Of a stretch of DNA of 23,880 bases, positions 1 through 6,567 are shown piece after piece; position 1 is the first letter of the stretch, and each line of letters starts with the position of its first letter. A program made the position numbers and the translations under genes. The notes beneath the pieces are model-generated. The model was not told the origin of the DNA. It did no database searches and worked only from the letters and a program-made list of their open reading frames with translations. Source of the DNA: Phycisphaerales bacterium UBA1845 (GTDB taxonomy: Bacteria; Planctomycetota; Phycisphaerae; UBA1845); NCBI GenBank assembly GCA_002338715.1, contig DDIR01000045.1, positions 1 through 23,880 of the forward strand. Direction: 5' to 3'.

Positions 1-2
1 CC

Positions 3-371
3 GCCGCCGATGCGCCCGAACAGGTTGACGCGGTCGAACCCAAGAAAGCAATCGGACGCAAGGGGCCGGCTGAACAAAGCGAAGGTGTCGGACGAAACGA
101 AGCGGAGGGTCACGATGAGACGGAGGATCACATCGTCGCCGGCGTCGAGATCCGCGGCTCGATGACACTGCGGGCAGTCGCGACCGCAACCGGCGTGGAC
201 GTGGAGGCCATCAAGGAGCGGTTCGGAATCCCCAGCCGCGTGTCGTCCGATGAGCAATTGGGCCGGCTGAAACGCGCGTATGGTTTTGAGTTGTCCGAAC
301 TGCGCAGCTTTCTGTCGAGTCAGTTGAAATCTCCGAGCCCCGCACCGTCAAGTGCGGAAGGCATGCCGTAG
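3..371 (+). CDS. C-terminal end of a protein with an 'IRGSMTL' tail domain (partial)
   Basis: The reading frame is open from the first bases of the window and stops at 369-371, so this is the 3' end of a longer gene whose start lies upstream. The visible 122 residues begin with a charged, low-complexity linker rich in Glu, Asp, Gly and Lys. A compact domain follows, starting at the residues IRGSMTLRAVATATGV and ending near YGFELSELRSFL. From memory, this type of tail occurs at the C-terminus of membrane 4Fe-4S/polyferredoxin-like proteins, where it looks like a small helical domain. No cysteine ligand is visible in the fragment, so the iron-sulfur assignment is inference. The next gene starts 18 bp downstream, which suggests one transcript with the permease and the thioredoxin-like gene. 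An internal ATG at 162 is not preferred, because the frame continues upstream and the IRGS motif spans it. Confidence 0.6.
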   Translation, partial: AADAPEQVDAVEPKKAIGRKGPAEQSEGVGRNEAEGHDETEDHIVAGVEIRGSMTLRAVATATGVDVEAIKERFGIPSRVSSDEQLGRLKRAYGFELSELRSFLSSQLKSPSPAPSSAEGMP

Positions 372-389
372 AAGGAAGGACGAAAGTCT

Positions 390-1694
390 GTGAAGCAGTG
401 GAAGATATTTGTTGTCTTCGTCGCGATTTTTCTGATCGCATACTTTCTACCCCTTTCAAATTCGAAAGTGACGGGCGCCATCCTCGAAGCGTTCAAAATG
501 CTTCAGTGGTACGCCCGCAACCACACGCTCGCATGCGTCGTACCGGCGTTGTTCATTGCCGGCGCGATCATCACGTTCTTGTCGAAGGAAGCCGTGCTTC
601 GACATCTCGGTCCGAGAGCGAACAAGGTCGAGGCTTACTCTGTAGCGTCGGTGTCGGGGACGGTGTTGGCCGTCTGCTCTTGCAGCGTGCTGCCGATGTT
701 CGCAGGCATCTATCGCGTGGGGGCGGGGCTTGGTCCGGCGTCTGCATTTCTCTATTCCGGTCCGGCGATCAACATCCTTGCACTTTTTCTGACGGCTCGC
801 GTGCTCGGTTTTCAAATCGGCATTGCGCGGGCGGTGGGCGCGATCGTGTTCGGCGTCGTCATCGGGCTGCTGATGGCCATCATCTTTCGCAAGGATGAGC
901 AGGTCCGCGCGGAAAACGCGATGACGGAAGCCGTACCGCAGAAGCCGCGGCGCTCCCTTGGGCAAACGGTTCTCTATTTCGCGTGCATGATGGCGTTTCT
1001 CGTGTTCAGCGATTGGTACAACCCGGGCAACGTCACCGTGGAGACCGTTGACGGGACGGTCATGCGGGCCGTCCTCATGCAGGAGACGCGCGACACGGTG
1101 GTCGTGCAAGTGGAAAAACCGGTGGACGGTCACGCCGTCGGCGACAAGCTCACACTGGCCAAGTCCGACATCGTTTCGCTGGAGGATACCGGCGGATGGG
1201 TGATGACCATTTTCCACGCCAAGTGGTACCTCGCCGGCGCGATGGGGTTGGCCGTCCTGCTGATGGTGTGGCGCTGGTTCGACCGCGACGAAGTCGGCGA
1301 ATGGATGCACAACACCTGGGAGTTTGCGAAGTTGCTGGTGCCGCTTTTGTTCGGCGGCGTGTTCGTGGTTGGATTTCTCGGGGCGCTGCTGCCGGATGAA
1401 CAGGTTGCGGGGTTGGTGGGCGACAACTCGCTGCAATCGAACGCGGTAGCCTCTGTGGTTGGCTGTCTGTTCTATTTTGCGACGCTGACGGAGATACCGA
1501 TTCTGCAGGCACTGATGGAACACGGAATGCACGAGGGGCCGGCGCTCGCGCTGCTGCTTGCCGGTCCGGCGTTGTCATTACCCAGCCTGCTCGTGATTCG
1601 TACCGTGGTCGGGAATACCAAGACGATCGTGTTTACCTTGCTGGTGATCGTGATGGCTACGGCCGCCGGCATGGTTTACGGCGCGTTCGTTTGA
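390..1694 (+). CDS. ArsP/YraQ-family permease with an inserted soluble segment
   Basis: This is a 434-residue polytopic inner-membrane protein. Hydrophobic segments cluster in two blocks, about residues 1-170 and 280-434. The motif VCSCSV, with Cys96 and Cys98, followed by a conserved YSGPAINI-type stretch, is characteristic of the ArsP/YraQ (DUF318) permease family. Some family members export organoarsenicals or metals; the substrate here is not known. Between the two membrane blocks, roughly residues 205-275, lies a polar, beta-rich looking segment (YNPGNVTVETVDGTV onward) that is probably extracytoplasmic. The start is a GTG preceded by a purine-rich GAAGGAAGGA at 371-380. A 19-bp gap separates it from the thioredoxin-like gene, a pairing often seen with this permease family. 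The family call is firm; the transported substrate is not. Confidence 0.88.
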   Translation: MKQWKIFVVFVAIFLIAYFLPLSNSKVTGAILEAFKMLQWYARNHTLACVVPALFIAGAIITFLSKEAVLRHLGPRANKVEAYSVASVSGTVLAVCSCSVLPMFAGIYRVGAGLGPASAFLYSGPAINILALFLTARVLGFQIGIARAVGAIVFGVVIGLLMAIIFRKDEQVRAENAMTEAVPQKPRRSLGQTVLYFACMMAFLVFSDWYNPGNVTVETVDGTVMRAVLMQETRDTVVVQVEKPVDGHAVGDKLTLAKSDIVSLEDTGGWVMTIFHAKWYLAGAMGLAVLLMVWRWFDRDEVGEWMHNTWEFAKLLVPLLFGGVFVVGFLGALLPDEQVAGLVGDNSLQSNAVASVVGCLFYFATLTEIPILQALMEHGMHEGPALALLLAGPALSLPSLLVIRTVVGNTKTIVFTLLVIVMATAAGMVYGAFV

Positions 1695-1713
1695 ATCGTT
1701 TAGGAGCGTAGGA

Positions 1714-1950
1714 ATGAAGGTCGAAATACTCGGAACCGGGTGTGCCAAATGCCAGGCGCTGGACGCCAACGCCAAAGCCGCGGCGGCGAAACTGGGCATC
1801 GATTGCGAATTCTCGAAAGTCACCAGCCTCGCCGAAATCGCCGGTCGCGGTGTGATGATGACGCCGGCATTGTCGATCGATGGTCAGGTCATGGTGGCCG
1901 GCAAGGTGCCAAGCGAAGATGAAATTGCGGCGCTGCTGAGCGGACGTTAG
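1714..1950 (+). CDS. Small CxxC thioredoxin-like (redox-active disulfide) protein
   Basis: This is a 78-residue soluble protein with the pattern VEILGTGCAKC, a single beta strand leading into a CxxC site (Cys10 and Cys13). Further on it has a cis-proline-like MMTPALSIDG segment. This matches the minimal thioredoxin/glutaredoxin-like family typified by archaeal MTH895 and Thermotoga TM0996. Length and motif order fit the family and no signal peptide is visible, so it should be cytoplasmic. The ATG has an AGGAG at 1702-1706. It lies 19 bp behind the permease gene. These small proteins are recurrently encoded beside ArsP/YraQ permeases, which suggests a redox or metal/metalloid delivery role for the transporter; that role is inferred. 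Confidence 0.88.
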   Translation: MKVEILGTGCAKCQALDANAKAAAAKLGIDCEFSKVTSLAEIAGRGVMMTPALSIDGQVMVAGKVPSEDEIAALLSGR

Positions 1951-2058
1951 TTGGCGTGCCAAGGTGCCGGCTGGGCGCTTTGGATGAACGCTGGCATCCT
2001 GTCTTTCGAATTCCGTAGGAAACACAGGCTGTCTATCCACCAACGCGCCATCGTCGGG

Positions 2059-2250
2059 TCAGCTTGTGGCTCCCTGATCGCACGAAACCAGTCGTTCCGA
2101 CAGGCTGCGGAGTTGATCGCGATAGGTGTTTAGATCGGCGCGGTAGTCGTGCGTGTTGGTGTGTCGGATTTCCGCGCTTAGATCGGTCACTTCCCGATCG
2201 ATCAGCTTGACCAGCAATTCGCGTTCATGATCATTGACTTGCAGGTTCAT
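2059..2250 (-). CDS. Small conserved-type hypothetical protein (63 aa)
   Basis: This is a 63-residue acidic helical protein with the pattern NDHERELLVKLIDREV, then DLSAEIRHTNTHDYR, then a heptad-like Leu-rich end (LRSLSERL). It resembles a widespread group of small uncharacterised bacterial proteins of the form 'ELLxxLIDREVxDLxxEIRHT', which I recognise only as a pattern and cannot name. It has no signal peptide and no cysteine cluster; one Cys sits near the C-terminus. The start is supported by a strong GGAGGTGA at 2254-2261 on the minus strand, six bases from the ATG when counted from GGAGG. The gene is alone on its strand and converges with the thioredoxin-like gene. Dyad symmetries about 100-150 bp upstream could be regulatory. 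Confidence 0.72.
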   Translation of the reverse strand: MNLQVNDHERELLVKLIDREVTDLSAEIRHTNTHDYRADLNTYRDQLRSLSERLVSCDQGATS

Positions 2251-2253
2251 ATG

Positions 2254-2261
2254 TCACCTCC
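2254..2261 (-). promoter_or_regulatory. Strong ribosome binding site of the 63-residue gene
   Basis: On the minus strand the sequence GGAGGTGA lies just before the ATG at 2250. It is a near-perfect Shine-Dalgarno at normal spacing and is the best evidence that this short frame is translated. Confidence 0.75.
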
Positions 2262-2357
2262 AACGTGATTCTATGCGCCGTGCCGGGTGTGCTTCAAATT
2301 GTTAAAAGAAAAAGCCGATTACGCGCGTGTTTGGGCGTACGATTGCAGGTGGCGTCG

Positions 2358-2373
2358 CGACGTGTTCACGTCG
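2358..2373. repeat. Inverted repeat CGACGTG-TT-CACGTCG
   Basis: This is a perfect 7-bp inverted repeat around a 2-base centre. It lies about 110 bp upstream of the 63-residue minus-strand gene. Its symmetry and short centre fit a dimeric regulator site better than a terminator, and no T-run follows on either strand. The function is inferred. Confidence 0.45.
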
Positions 2374-2380
2374 TTTGGAA

Positions 2381-2398
2381 TTGACTTGATCGAGTCAA
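2381..2398. repeat. Near-palindrome TTGACT-TGATCG-AGTCAA
   Basis: This is an 18-base near-perfect palindrome with 6-bp arms and a central GATC, starting 8 bases after the CGACGTG dyad. The two dyads side by side look like a paired operator, but chance cannot be excluded. No homologous site was found elsewhere in the window by eye. Confidence 0.4.
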
Positions 2399-2470
2399 AT
2401 CACTGTGGAGCGTGCATCCGGCTGACTCGGGTCCGGCTTCGCTTCGTCGCGGTCTAGTTACGATTGTGTG

Positions 2471-2509
2471 ACGCCAGTTGCGGCGTGGAGCCTATTGATA
2501 GAGGCTCCA
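2471..2509. repeat. Two adjacent hairpins
   Basis: The first hairpin has stems ACGCC (2471-2475) and GGCGT (2482-2486). The second has an 8-bp stem TGGAGCCT (2486-2493) pairing with AGGCTCCA (2502-2509) around an 8-base loop. The second stem covers the stop codon of the weak minus-strand frame ending at 2492. Neither strand shows a clear T-run, so they may be RNA structure or weak terminators rather than classic Rho-independent terminators. Confidence 0.4.
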
Positions 2510-2680
2510 TTCTTCAAAGGCGTTGAGGTGCAGGTTGGGTTTTTGAACGGCGACCAACCGCAGGATTTGTGGCAGCCCCAAGATGATGCGGTCGCCTTTG
2601 CTTTCGGGTTCATCTTCGCTTGATGATTTGGAAGATTCTCTGTTGGTTTCCTTGCGCTTCTCAAACGTCGTCTGTTTCAT
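2492..2680 (-). CDS. Possible small charged protein (62 aa), doubtful
   Basis: The frame encodes a very polar N-terminal half rich in Lys, Glu and Ser, then a more hydrophobic segment around GDRIILGLPQILRLVAVQ. The composition is more protein-like than other frames in this intergenic region. However, the ATG at 2680 has no good Shine-Dalgarno (only an AGGATTGAG lying too far upstream), and I recognise no family. A hairpin covers its stop codon, which could be its terminator. I list it as a candidate only. Confidence 0.25.
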   Translation of the reverse strand: MKQTTFEKRKETNRESSKSSSEDEPESKGDRIILGLPQILRLVAVQKPNLHLNAFEEWSLYQ

Positions 2681-3336
2681 CTTGGCGTTCTCAATCCTGA
2701 GTGTTTCGTTGTGTCGCCCAAAAACCGTCGACGCTCCTCCCCCCTACAGCATACGATATCCAAATCGTTTTGGTTCACATATCTGAGAATCTATCGGCCT
2801 CTAATTCGTGAGTGGGGTGTAAAAAATACGACGGATGGCACGGCTGAGTCTATCCCTGCGAGTGCAAACGCGCGCGCAGTGTGTTGTCACCGGTTTCGAG
2901 ATCGGTATGTGGAAGTCCCGTGGTTTCATGGCTGTTGCCAACGATTGGGAGTAGTGCGCAACGCAGCACTTGTTGTTATCGACCATAAAGGGCACGTCAT
3001 CGATTTATTTTCATTCGCACTTTCTGTCTGCAATGCCTCAACAGTGCGCGTTCAGTAGTACTGACGCACGAAGGGGCGTGTGCTTTCCCACATGGCCAAG
3101 CGGTATTCAAAAGGGCCAACACGGCCTGCGTGCACCAAGAGCGCTTTCAGAAGATTGTGATCAGACTGGCAATCTCATCCAACCCGCCGGTTTGGCACGC
3201 AACGTGCACCCGTTTTCGGGGGACGGGCGCTTCGATTCGTTCGTGAAAAGGGCGCGTACATTTTCGTTGAATCGAGGCGCGGTCAGGCATCCCAATCCAT
3301 GAACGGTGAGATCCACAGAAACGAGAAGACACCCAA

Positions 3337-4212
3337 ATGAACAGAATCCTCGACGCCAAATGGCTCGCTTCGGACGTGAAGTGGTTTCATTTGCAGGCAC
3401 CGCTGGTTGCCCGTCATCGTCAGCCGGGCCAATTCGTCATTGTCAGGGTCCAGGAGACCGGCGAGCGCATACCGCTTACTGTCGCGGACTCAAATGCGGA
3501 AAGCGGAACCATCGACCTGATCGTCAAGGTGGTTGGTAAGACCACGACCTTGCTTTGTACGAAGGAAGCGGGCGATACGATCGCAGATATCGCCGGACCT
3601 CTGGGGCGCCCAACTGAGATCTGCAGCGACGCCCGCGTGATCGTCATCGGCGGGGGCGTGGGAACGGCTGTCATCTACCCGCTGGCCCGCGCTCTGCGCG
3701 ACGCCCGTTGCCACGTGACGGCTATCATTGGCGGTCGAAACCGTGAACTGATCGTGCTGGAGTCCGAGTTGGCGGAGGTTGCCGATGAAGTCCAGCCATG
3801 TACGGATGACGGCAGCTATGGCTTCCGCGGAACCGTCGCCGACCGACTTCGGGAATTGATCGACCGAGCAAACACGCCCTTCGACATGATTTATGCGGCT
3901 GGTCCGGTTCCGATGATGCGGGCGGTCGCCGAATTGACGCGGGAAGCGGGGATCAAGACGGTGGTCTCGCTCAATCCCATTATGGTTGACGGGACGGGAA
4001 TGTGCGGCGGGTGCCGGGTCAACGTCGGTGGAGAGGTTCGCTACGCCTGTGTGGACGGACCGGAGTTTGACGCACACGACGTCGACTACGAGTCGTTGTC
4101 GAATCGCCTGACCGCTTATCGAACGCAGGAACAAGTCGCCACCGAATCACTTCAACATCGGTGCAGAGCTGAATCAACCCTTGAGAATATGGATCAAGCG
4201 AAATGCCACTGA
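3337..4212 (+). CDS. nfnA: NfnA-type subunit: FAD/NAD- and [2Fe-2S]-binding ferredoxin:NADP+ oxidoreductase subunit
   Basis: This 291-residue cytoplasmic flavoprotein belongs to the ferredoxin-NADP reductase/dihydroorotate dehydrogenase electron-transfer family. Visible elements in order are an N-terminal beta-barrel with the FAD motif RIPLTVAD, the dinucleotide motif VIGGGVGTAVIYPLARAL near residues 105-122, and a C-terminal [2Fe-2S] site with Cys223, Cys226 and Cys238 in MVDGTGMCGGCRV and YACVDGPEF. Characterised NfnA proteins use three Cys and one Asp; Asp218 in MVDGTG is a plausible fourth ligand. With NfnB it would form the bifurcating complex coupling NADH, ferredoxin and NADP+. Sulfide dehydrogenase (SudB) is the other name for close relatives. 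A tail of about 25 residues follows the conserved end. The gene overlaps nfnB by 10 bp, implying translational coupling. The ribosome binding site is weak (GAGAAG). Confidence 0.9.
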   Translation: MNRILDAKWLASDVKWFHLQAPLVARHRQPGQFVIVRVQETGERIPLTVADSNAESGTIDLIVKVVGKTTTLLCTKEAGDTIADIAGPLGRPTEICSDARVIVIGGGVGTAVIYPLARALRDARCHVTAIIGGRNRELIVLESELAEVADEVQPCTDDGSYGFRGTVADRLRELIDRANTPFDMIYAAGPVPMMRAVAELTREAGIKTVVSLNPIMVDGTGMCGGCRVNVGGEVRYACVDGPEFDAHDVDYESLSNRLTAYRTQEQVATESLQHRCRAESTLENMDQAKCH

Positions 4213-5648
4213 CGCCCAAAGAGCGAATGAAAATCGTCCGTCAGCAGATGCCCGAACAAGACGCGCAGCAGCGAGCCACCAACTTTGGCGAGGTAAACTC
4301 GGGTTTTACGATCGAGTTGGCGCGGCTCGAAGCCGAGCGATGCTTGCGCTGCCGCGATGCCAAGTGTATCTCCGGATGTCCCGTGGGGATCGACATTCCC
4401 AAATTCATCGAACACATTGCAGACGGGGACTTGCACTCTGCAGCGGACGTGCTGCTGCGCGATAACGCGCTTCCAGGGATTACCGGTCGGGTGTGTCCGC
4501 AAGAAGAACAATGTGAGCAACAATGCGTGCGCAGCAAAGGAGCTGGGTGCTCGGTTGCGGTTGGGCATCTGGAGCGATTCGTCGCCGATTGGGCCCGCGA
4601 TAATGTCGCCGCGGCGTCGCCGTCGAACGTGAAACATACGGGATTCCGCGTCGCGGTTGTTGGATCTGGACCAGCCGGATTGACGGCGGCTGGCGAACTT
4701 GCCCGGCGCGGCCACGCGGTGACGATCTTTGAGGCGTTGCACGCGGTGGGTGGCGTGTTGCGTTATGGCATTCCCAATTTTCGACTGCCCAATGAAATCA
4801 TCGAGTCAGAGGTGGCCCGCCTGGTCGCCTTGGGCGTCGTCATTAAAACGAATGTGATCGTGGGGACCACGATGACCGTCGATGAATTGATGACCACCGA
4901 GGGATATGACGCAGTCTTCATTGCGAACGGGGCTGGCCTACCCGTATTCATGAACATTCCGGGCGAAGATCTAAACGGTGTGTATTCGGCGAACGAATTC
5001 CTCACCCGCGTGAACCTGATGGAGGCCTATCGGTTCCCCGATGCGGATACGCCTGTCGTCGAAGCTGACCGGGCTGTGGTCATCGGTGGAGGAAATACCG
5101 CCATGGACTCCATCCGAACGGCCCGTCGTCTCGGCGCCAAGGAGGCCACGTTGGTGTACCGGCGCGGACGTACTGAAATGCCTGCCCGCCAGGAAGAGAT
5201 TCACCATGCGGAGCAGGAAGGCATCGAGTTTCGATTGCTATGCAGTCCAGTTCGAATTCTTGGAACGGAATCCGGATGGGTTCGCGGGGTGGAGTGCGTC
5301 GAGATGGAGCTTGGCGATGCGGACGCGTCCGGACGGCGCCGGCCCGTTCCCATCCCCGAATCCGAATTCACCATCGATTGCGACATGGTCATCGAAGCCA
5401 TCGGTACGCGGGCCAACCCGCTATTGACCTCGACGACCCCGGACATCAATGTCAATCGGTGGGGCAACATTGAAGTTGATGAGGATGGCATGACCAGTCG
5501 GCTGGGTGTTTTCGCGGGCGGAGACATCACCCGCGGTGCGGCGACGGTGATTCTCGCCATGGGAGACGGTAAACGTGCGGCTGCCGCCATCGACCGGTAC
5601 CTGCTTCGAAATCCCGCGCACAGTGAAGCGATTTTACCAGCGCGGTAA
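4203..5648 (+). CDS. nfnB: NfnB-type subunit: GltD-like NADPH-binding FAD/[4Fe-4S] oxidoreductase
   Basis: This 481-residue protein resembles the small subunit of glutamate synthase. The N-terminal iron-sulfur domain carries C47-x2-C50-x4-C55-x3-C59 (ERCLRCRDAKCISGCP) and a second set at Cys98, Cys104, Cys108 and Cys116 (GRVCPQEEQCEQQC region). The FAD motif GSGPAGLTAAGELARRGH follows near residues 152-170, the NADPH motif VIGGGNTAMDSIRTARRLGA near residues 292-311, a YRRGRTEMPAR segment, and the closing FAD motif VFAGGDITRGAATV. Because it directly follows and overlaps an NfnA partner, and no glutamate synthase large subunit is present, NfnB is a better call than GltD. The expected role is NADPH production or consumption linked to NADH and ferredoxin. 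The start ATG lies inside the end of nfnA. Confidence 0.9.
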   Translation: MPLTPKERMKIVRQQMPEQDAQQRATNFGEVNSGFTIELARLEAERCLRCRDAKCISGCPVGIDIPKFIEHIADGDLHSAADVLLRDNALPGITGRVCPQEEQCEQQCVRSKGAGCSVAVGHLERFVADWARDNVAAASPSNVKHTGFRVAVVGSGPAGLTAAGELARRGHAVTIFEALHAVGGVLRYGIPNFRLPNEIIESEVARLVALGVVIKTNVIVGTTMTVDELMTTEGYDAVFIANGAGLPVFMNIPGEDLNGVYSANEFLTRVNLMEAYRFPDADTPVVEADRAVVIGGGNTAMDSIRTARRLGAKEATLVYRRGRTEMPARQEEIHHAEQEGIEFRLLCSPVRILGTESGWVRGVECVEMELGDADASGRRRPVPIPESEFTIDCDMVIEAIGTRANPLLTSTTPDINVNRWGNIEVDEDGMTSRLGVFAGGDITRGAATVILAMGDGKRAAAAIDRYLLRNPAHSEAILPAR

Positions 5649-5771
5649 CAACAACTCATCTGGCACAGCGCATGTTAGTTGAAGAACCGATGGACGTTCA
5701 TCGGAACTTGTGCGGACTGAGCGATCGAGCCAACCCTCAATCCGTTTGCGTCCTCGCTCAGGCGAATTGAC

Positions 5772-6224
5772 ATGAACGAGTCAAACATTGAGTCATCTGA
5801 CTCATCGGCCGCAATTCGGTACAGCGCTTTGAGTGCGACTTGCCATCCGGATTGCGTGGCGTGTCGGGACACCGAGGTCGGTGGCTTGGGGCTTCGTTTC
5901 AATTTGCGCGATGATGGTACGGTTGTCACCCGGTTTTTCTGCGAGGAAAAGTATCAGGGGTATCCTGATCGCATGCACGGTGGAATCATCGCGACGTTAT
6001 TGGACGCAGCGATGACGCACTGTTTGTTCGCCCACAACAAGCGGGGGGTGACCGCCAAACTCGCGATCCGATACAATCGCCCGGTGCTCATCGGCGCTGA
6101 TGCGACCATATCAGCCGAAGTCGCATCCGACCGAGGCATGCTGGTTGAATTGAATTCGGAAATTCACCAGTCCGGTCAGCTATGTGCCTCATCAAAAGCG
6201 ACCTTCTTCATCCAGACACCCTAG
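5772..6224 (+). CDS. PaaI-family hotdog-fold thioesterase
   Basis: This is a 150-residue soluble protein. It has the PaaI-type signature MHGGIIATLLDAAMTHCLF, with His69 and an acidic Asp78 at the position used for catalysis in the family. The C-terminal beta strands (AKLAIRYNRPVLIGADATISAEV) complete a typical hotdog fold. It should hydrolyse an acyl-CoA thioester; the substrate cannot be read from the sequence. A CVAC motif near residues 34-37 at the N-terminus is not part of the classic core and could bind a metal or be structural. It lies 123 bp after nfnB on the same strand, so operon membership is possible but not shown. The Shine-Dalgarno is weak (AGGCGA). Confidence 0.82.
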   Translation: MNESNIESSDSSAAIRYSALSATCHPDCVACRDTEVGGLGLRFNLRDDGTVVTRFFCEEKYQGYPDRMHGGIIATLLDAAMTHCLFAHNKRGVTAKLAIRYNRPVLIGADATISAEVASDRGMLVELNSEIHQSGQLCASSKATFFIQTP

Positions 6225-6567
6225 CGCATCGACCGCCGAACGGTATGACAATAGGAGGAGATCGCTGCCTCCTGCACGCAGGTGCCCTCAAAAGAGTCGA
6301 AACGAAAACGGTGGATGGTGCCACCCTCTGCGTGATTTCGCCCATGGGCGGTGCCAGAAGCAAGTCGCAGTCATGGATTGGCGCGATGAGGCACGGTTGA
6401 CTCGTCTTAATCTCACTTAAACGACCCCAGTGCATGATGCGTGGAAAGCCAATTTAGGCGTCGTTTGGCATGCGGTTTGCAACGTGTCCTTGGTCCAGCG
6501 GTCTTCGGTGTGCCAGCGCCGATCCTGAGGCTGATCCGAGAACCTGGCGAACGTGGAAGGCAACAAC
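6225..6567. other. Intergenic leader of the PLP lyase gene
   Basis: These 343 bp show no convincing gene. They contain a hairpin with AGGAGG (6253-6258) pairing to CCTCCT (6268-6273), a perfect 12-base palindrome CGCCCATGGGCG (6339-6350), and an inverted repeat with GCCAA and TTGGC arms near 6451-6471. The promoter and leader of the lyase/malic enzyme unit should lie here. I do not recognise a SAM or other known riboswitch fold. Confidence 0.5.
6253..6273 (+). repeat. Hairpin with a Shine-Dalgarno-like arm
   Basis: AGGAGG pairs with CCTCCT around a 9-base loop, so a perfect Shine-Dalgarno core is matched with its own anti-sequence. No start codon follows at a suitable distance, so it is not evidently a translation switch for a gene on this strand. 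Confidence 0.4.

Larger units (their letters stand above)
2251..3336. other. Long intergenic region without a convincing gene
   Basis: This stretch of about 1.09 kb holds no frame with a ribosome binding site and protein-like composition. Short plus-strand frames at 2711-3058 and 2970-3302 have erratic composition and no recognisable motif. The region contains dyads at 2358-2373 and 2381-2398, two adjacent hairpins at 2471-2509, and one weak minus-strand frame at 2492-2680. It should also contain the promoters of the 63-residue gene (minus) and of nfnA (plus). I could not place either promoter confidently, and I see no tRNA or recognised riboswitch fold. Confidence 0.55.

Noticed and set aside
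456..1532. Long minus-strand frame opposite the permease (358 codons)
   Set aside because: It is the antisense of a clear membrane protein gene, has Arg/His-rich composition without motifs, and has no ribosome binding site.
2711..3302. Two overlapping plus-strand frames in the long intergenic region
   Set aside because: No ribosome binding site, irregular composition with scattered Cys, His and Arg, and no family resemblance.
3490..4134. Minus-strand frame opposite nfnA
   Set aside because: Antisense shadow of a well-conserved flavoprotein gene.
6182..6420. Short frames after the thioesterase gene
   Set aside because: They start inside the thioesterase gene without a ribosome binding site and show no protein-like pattern.
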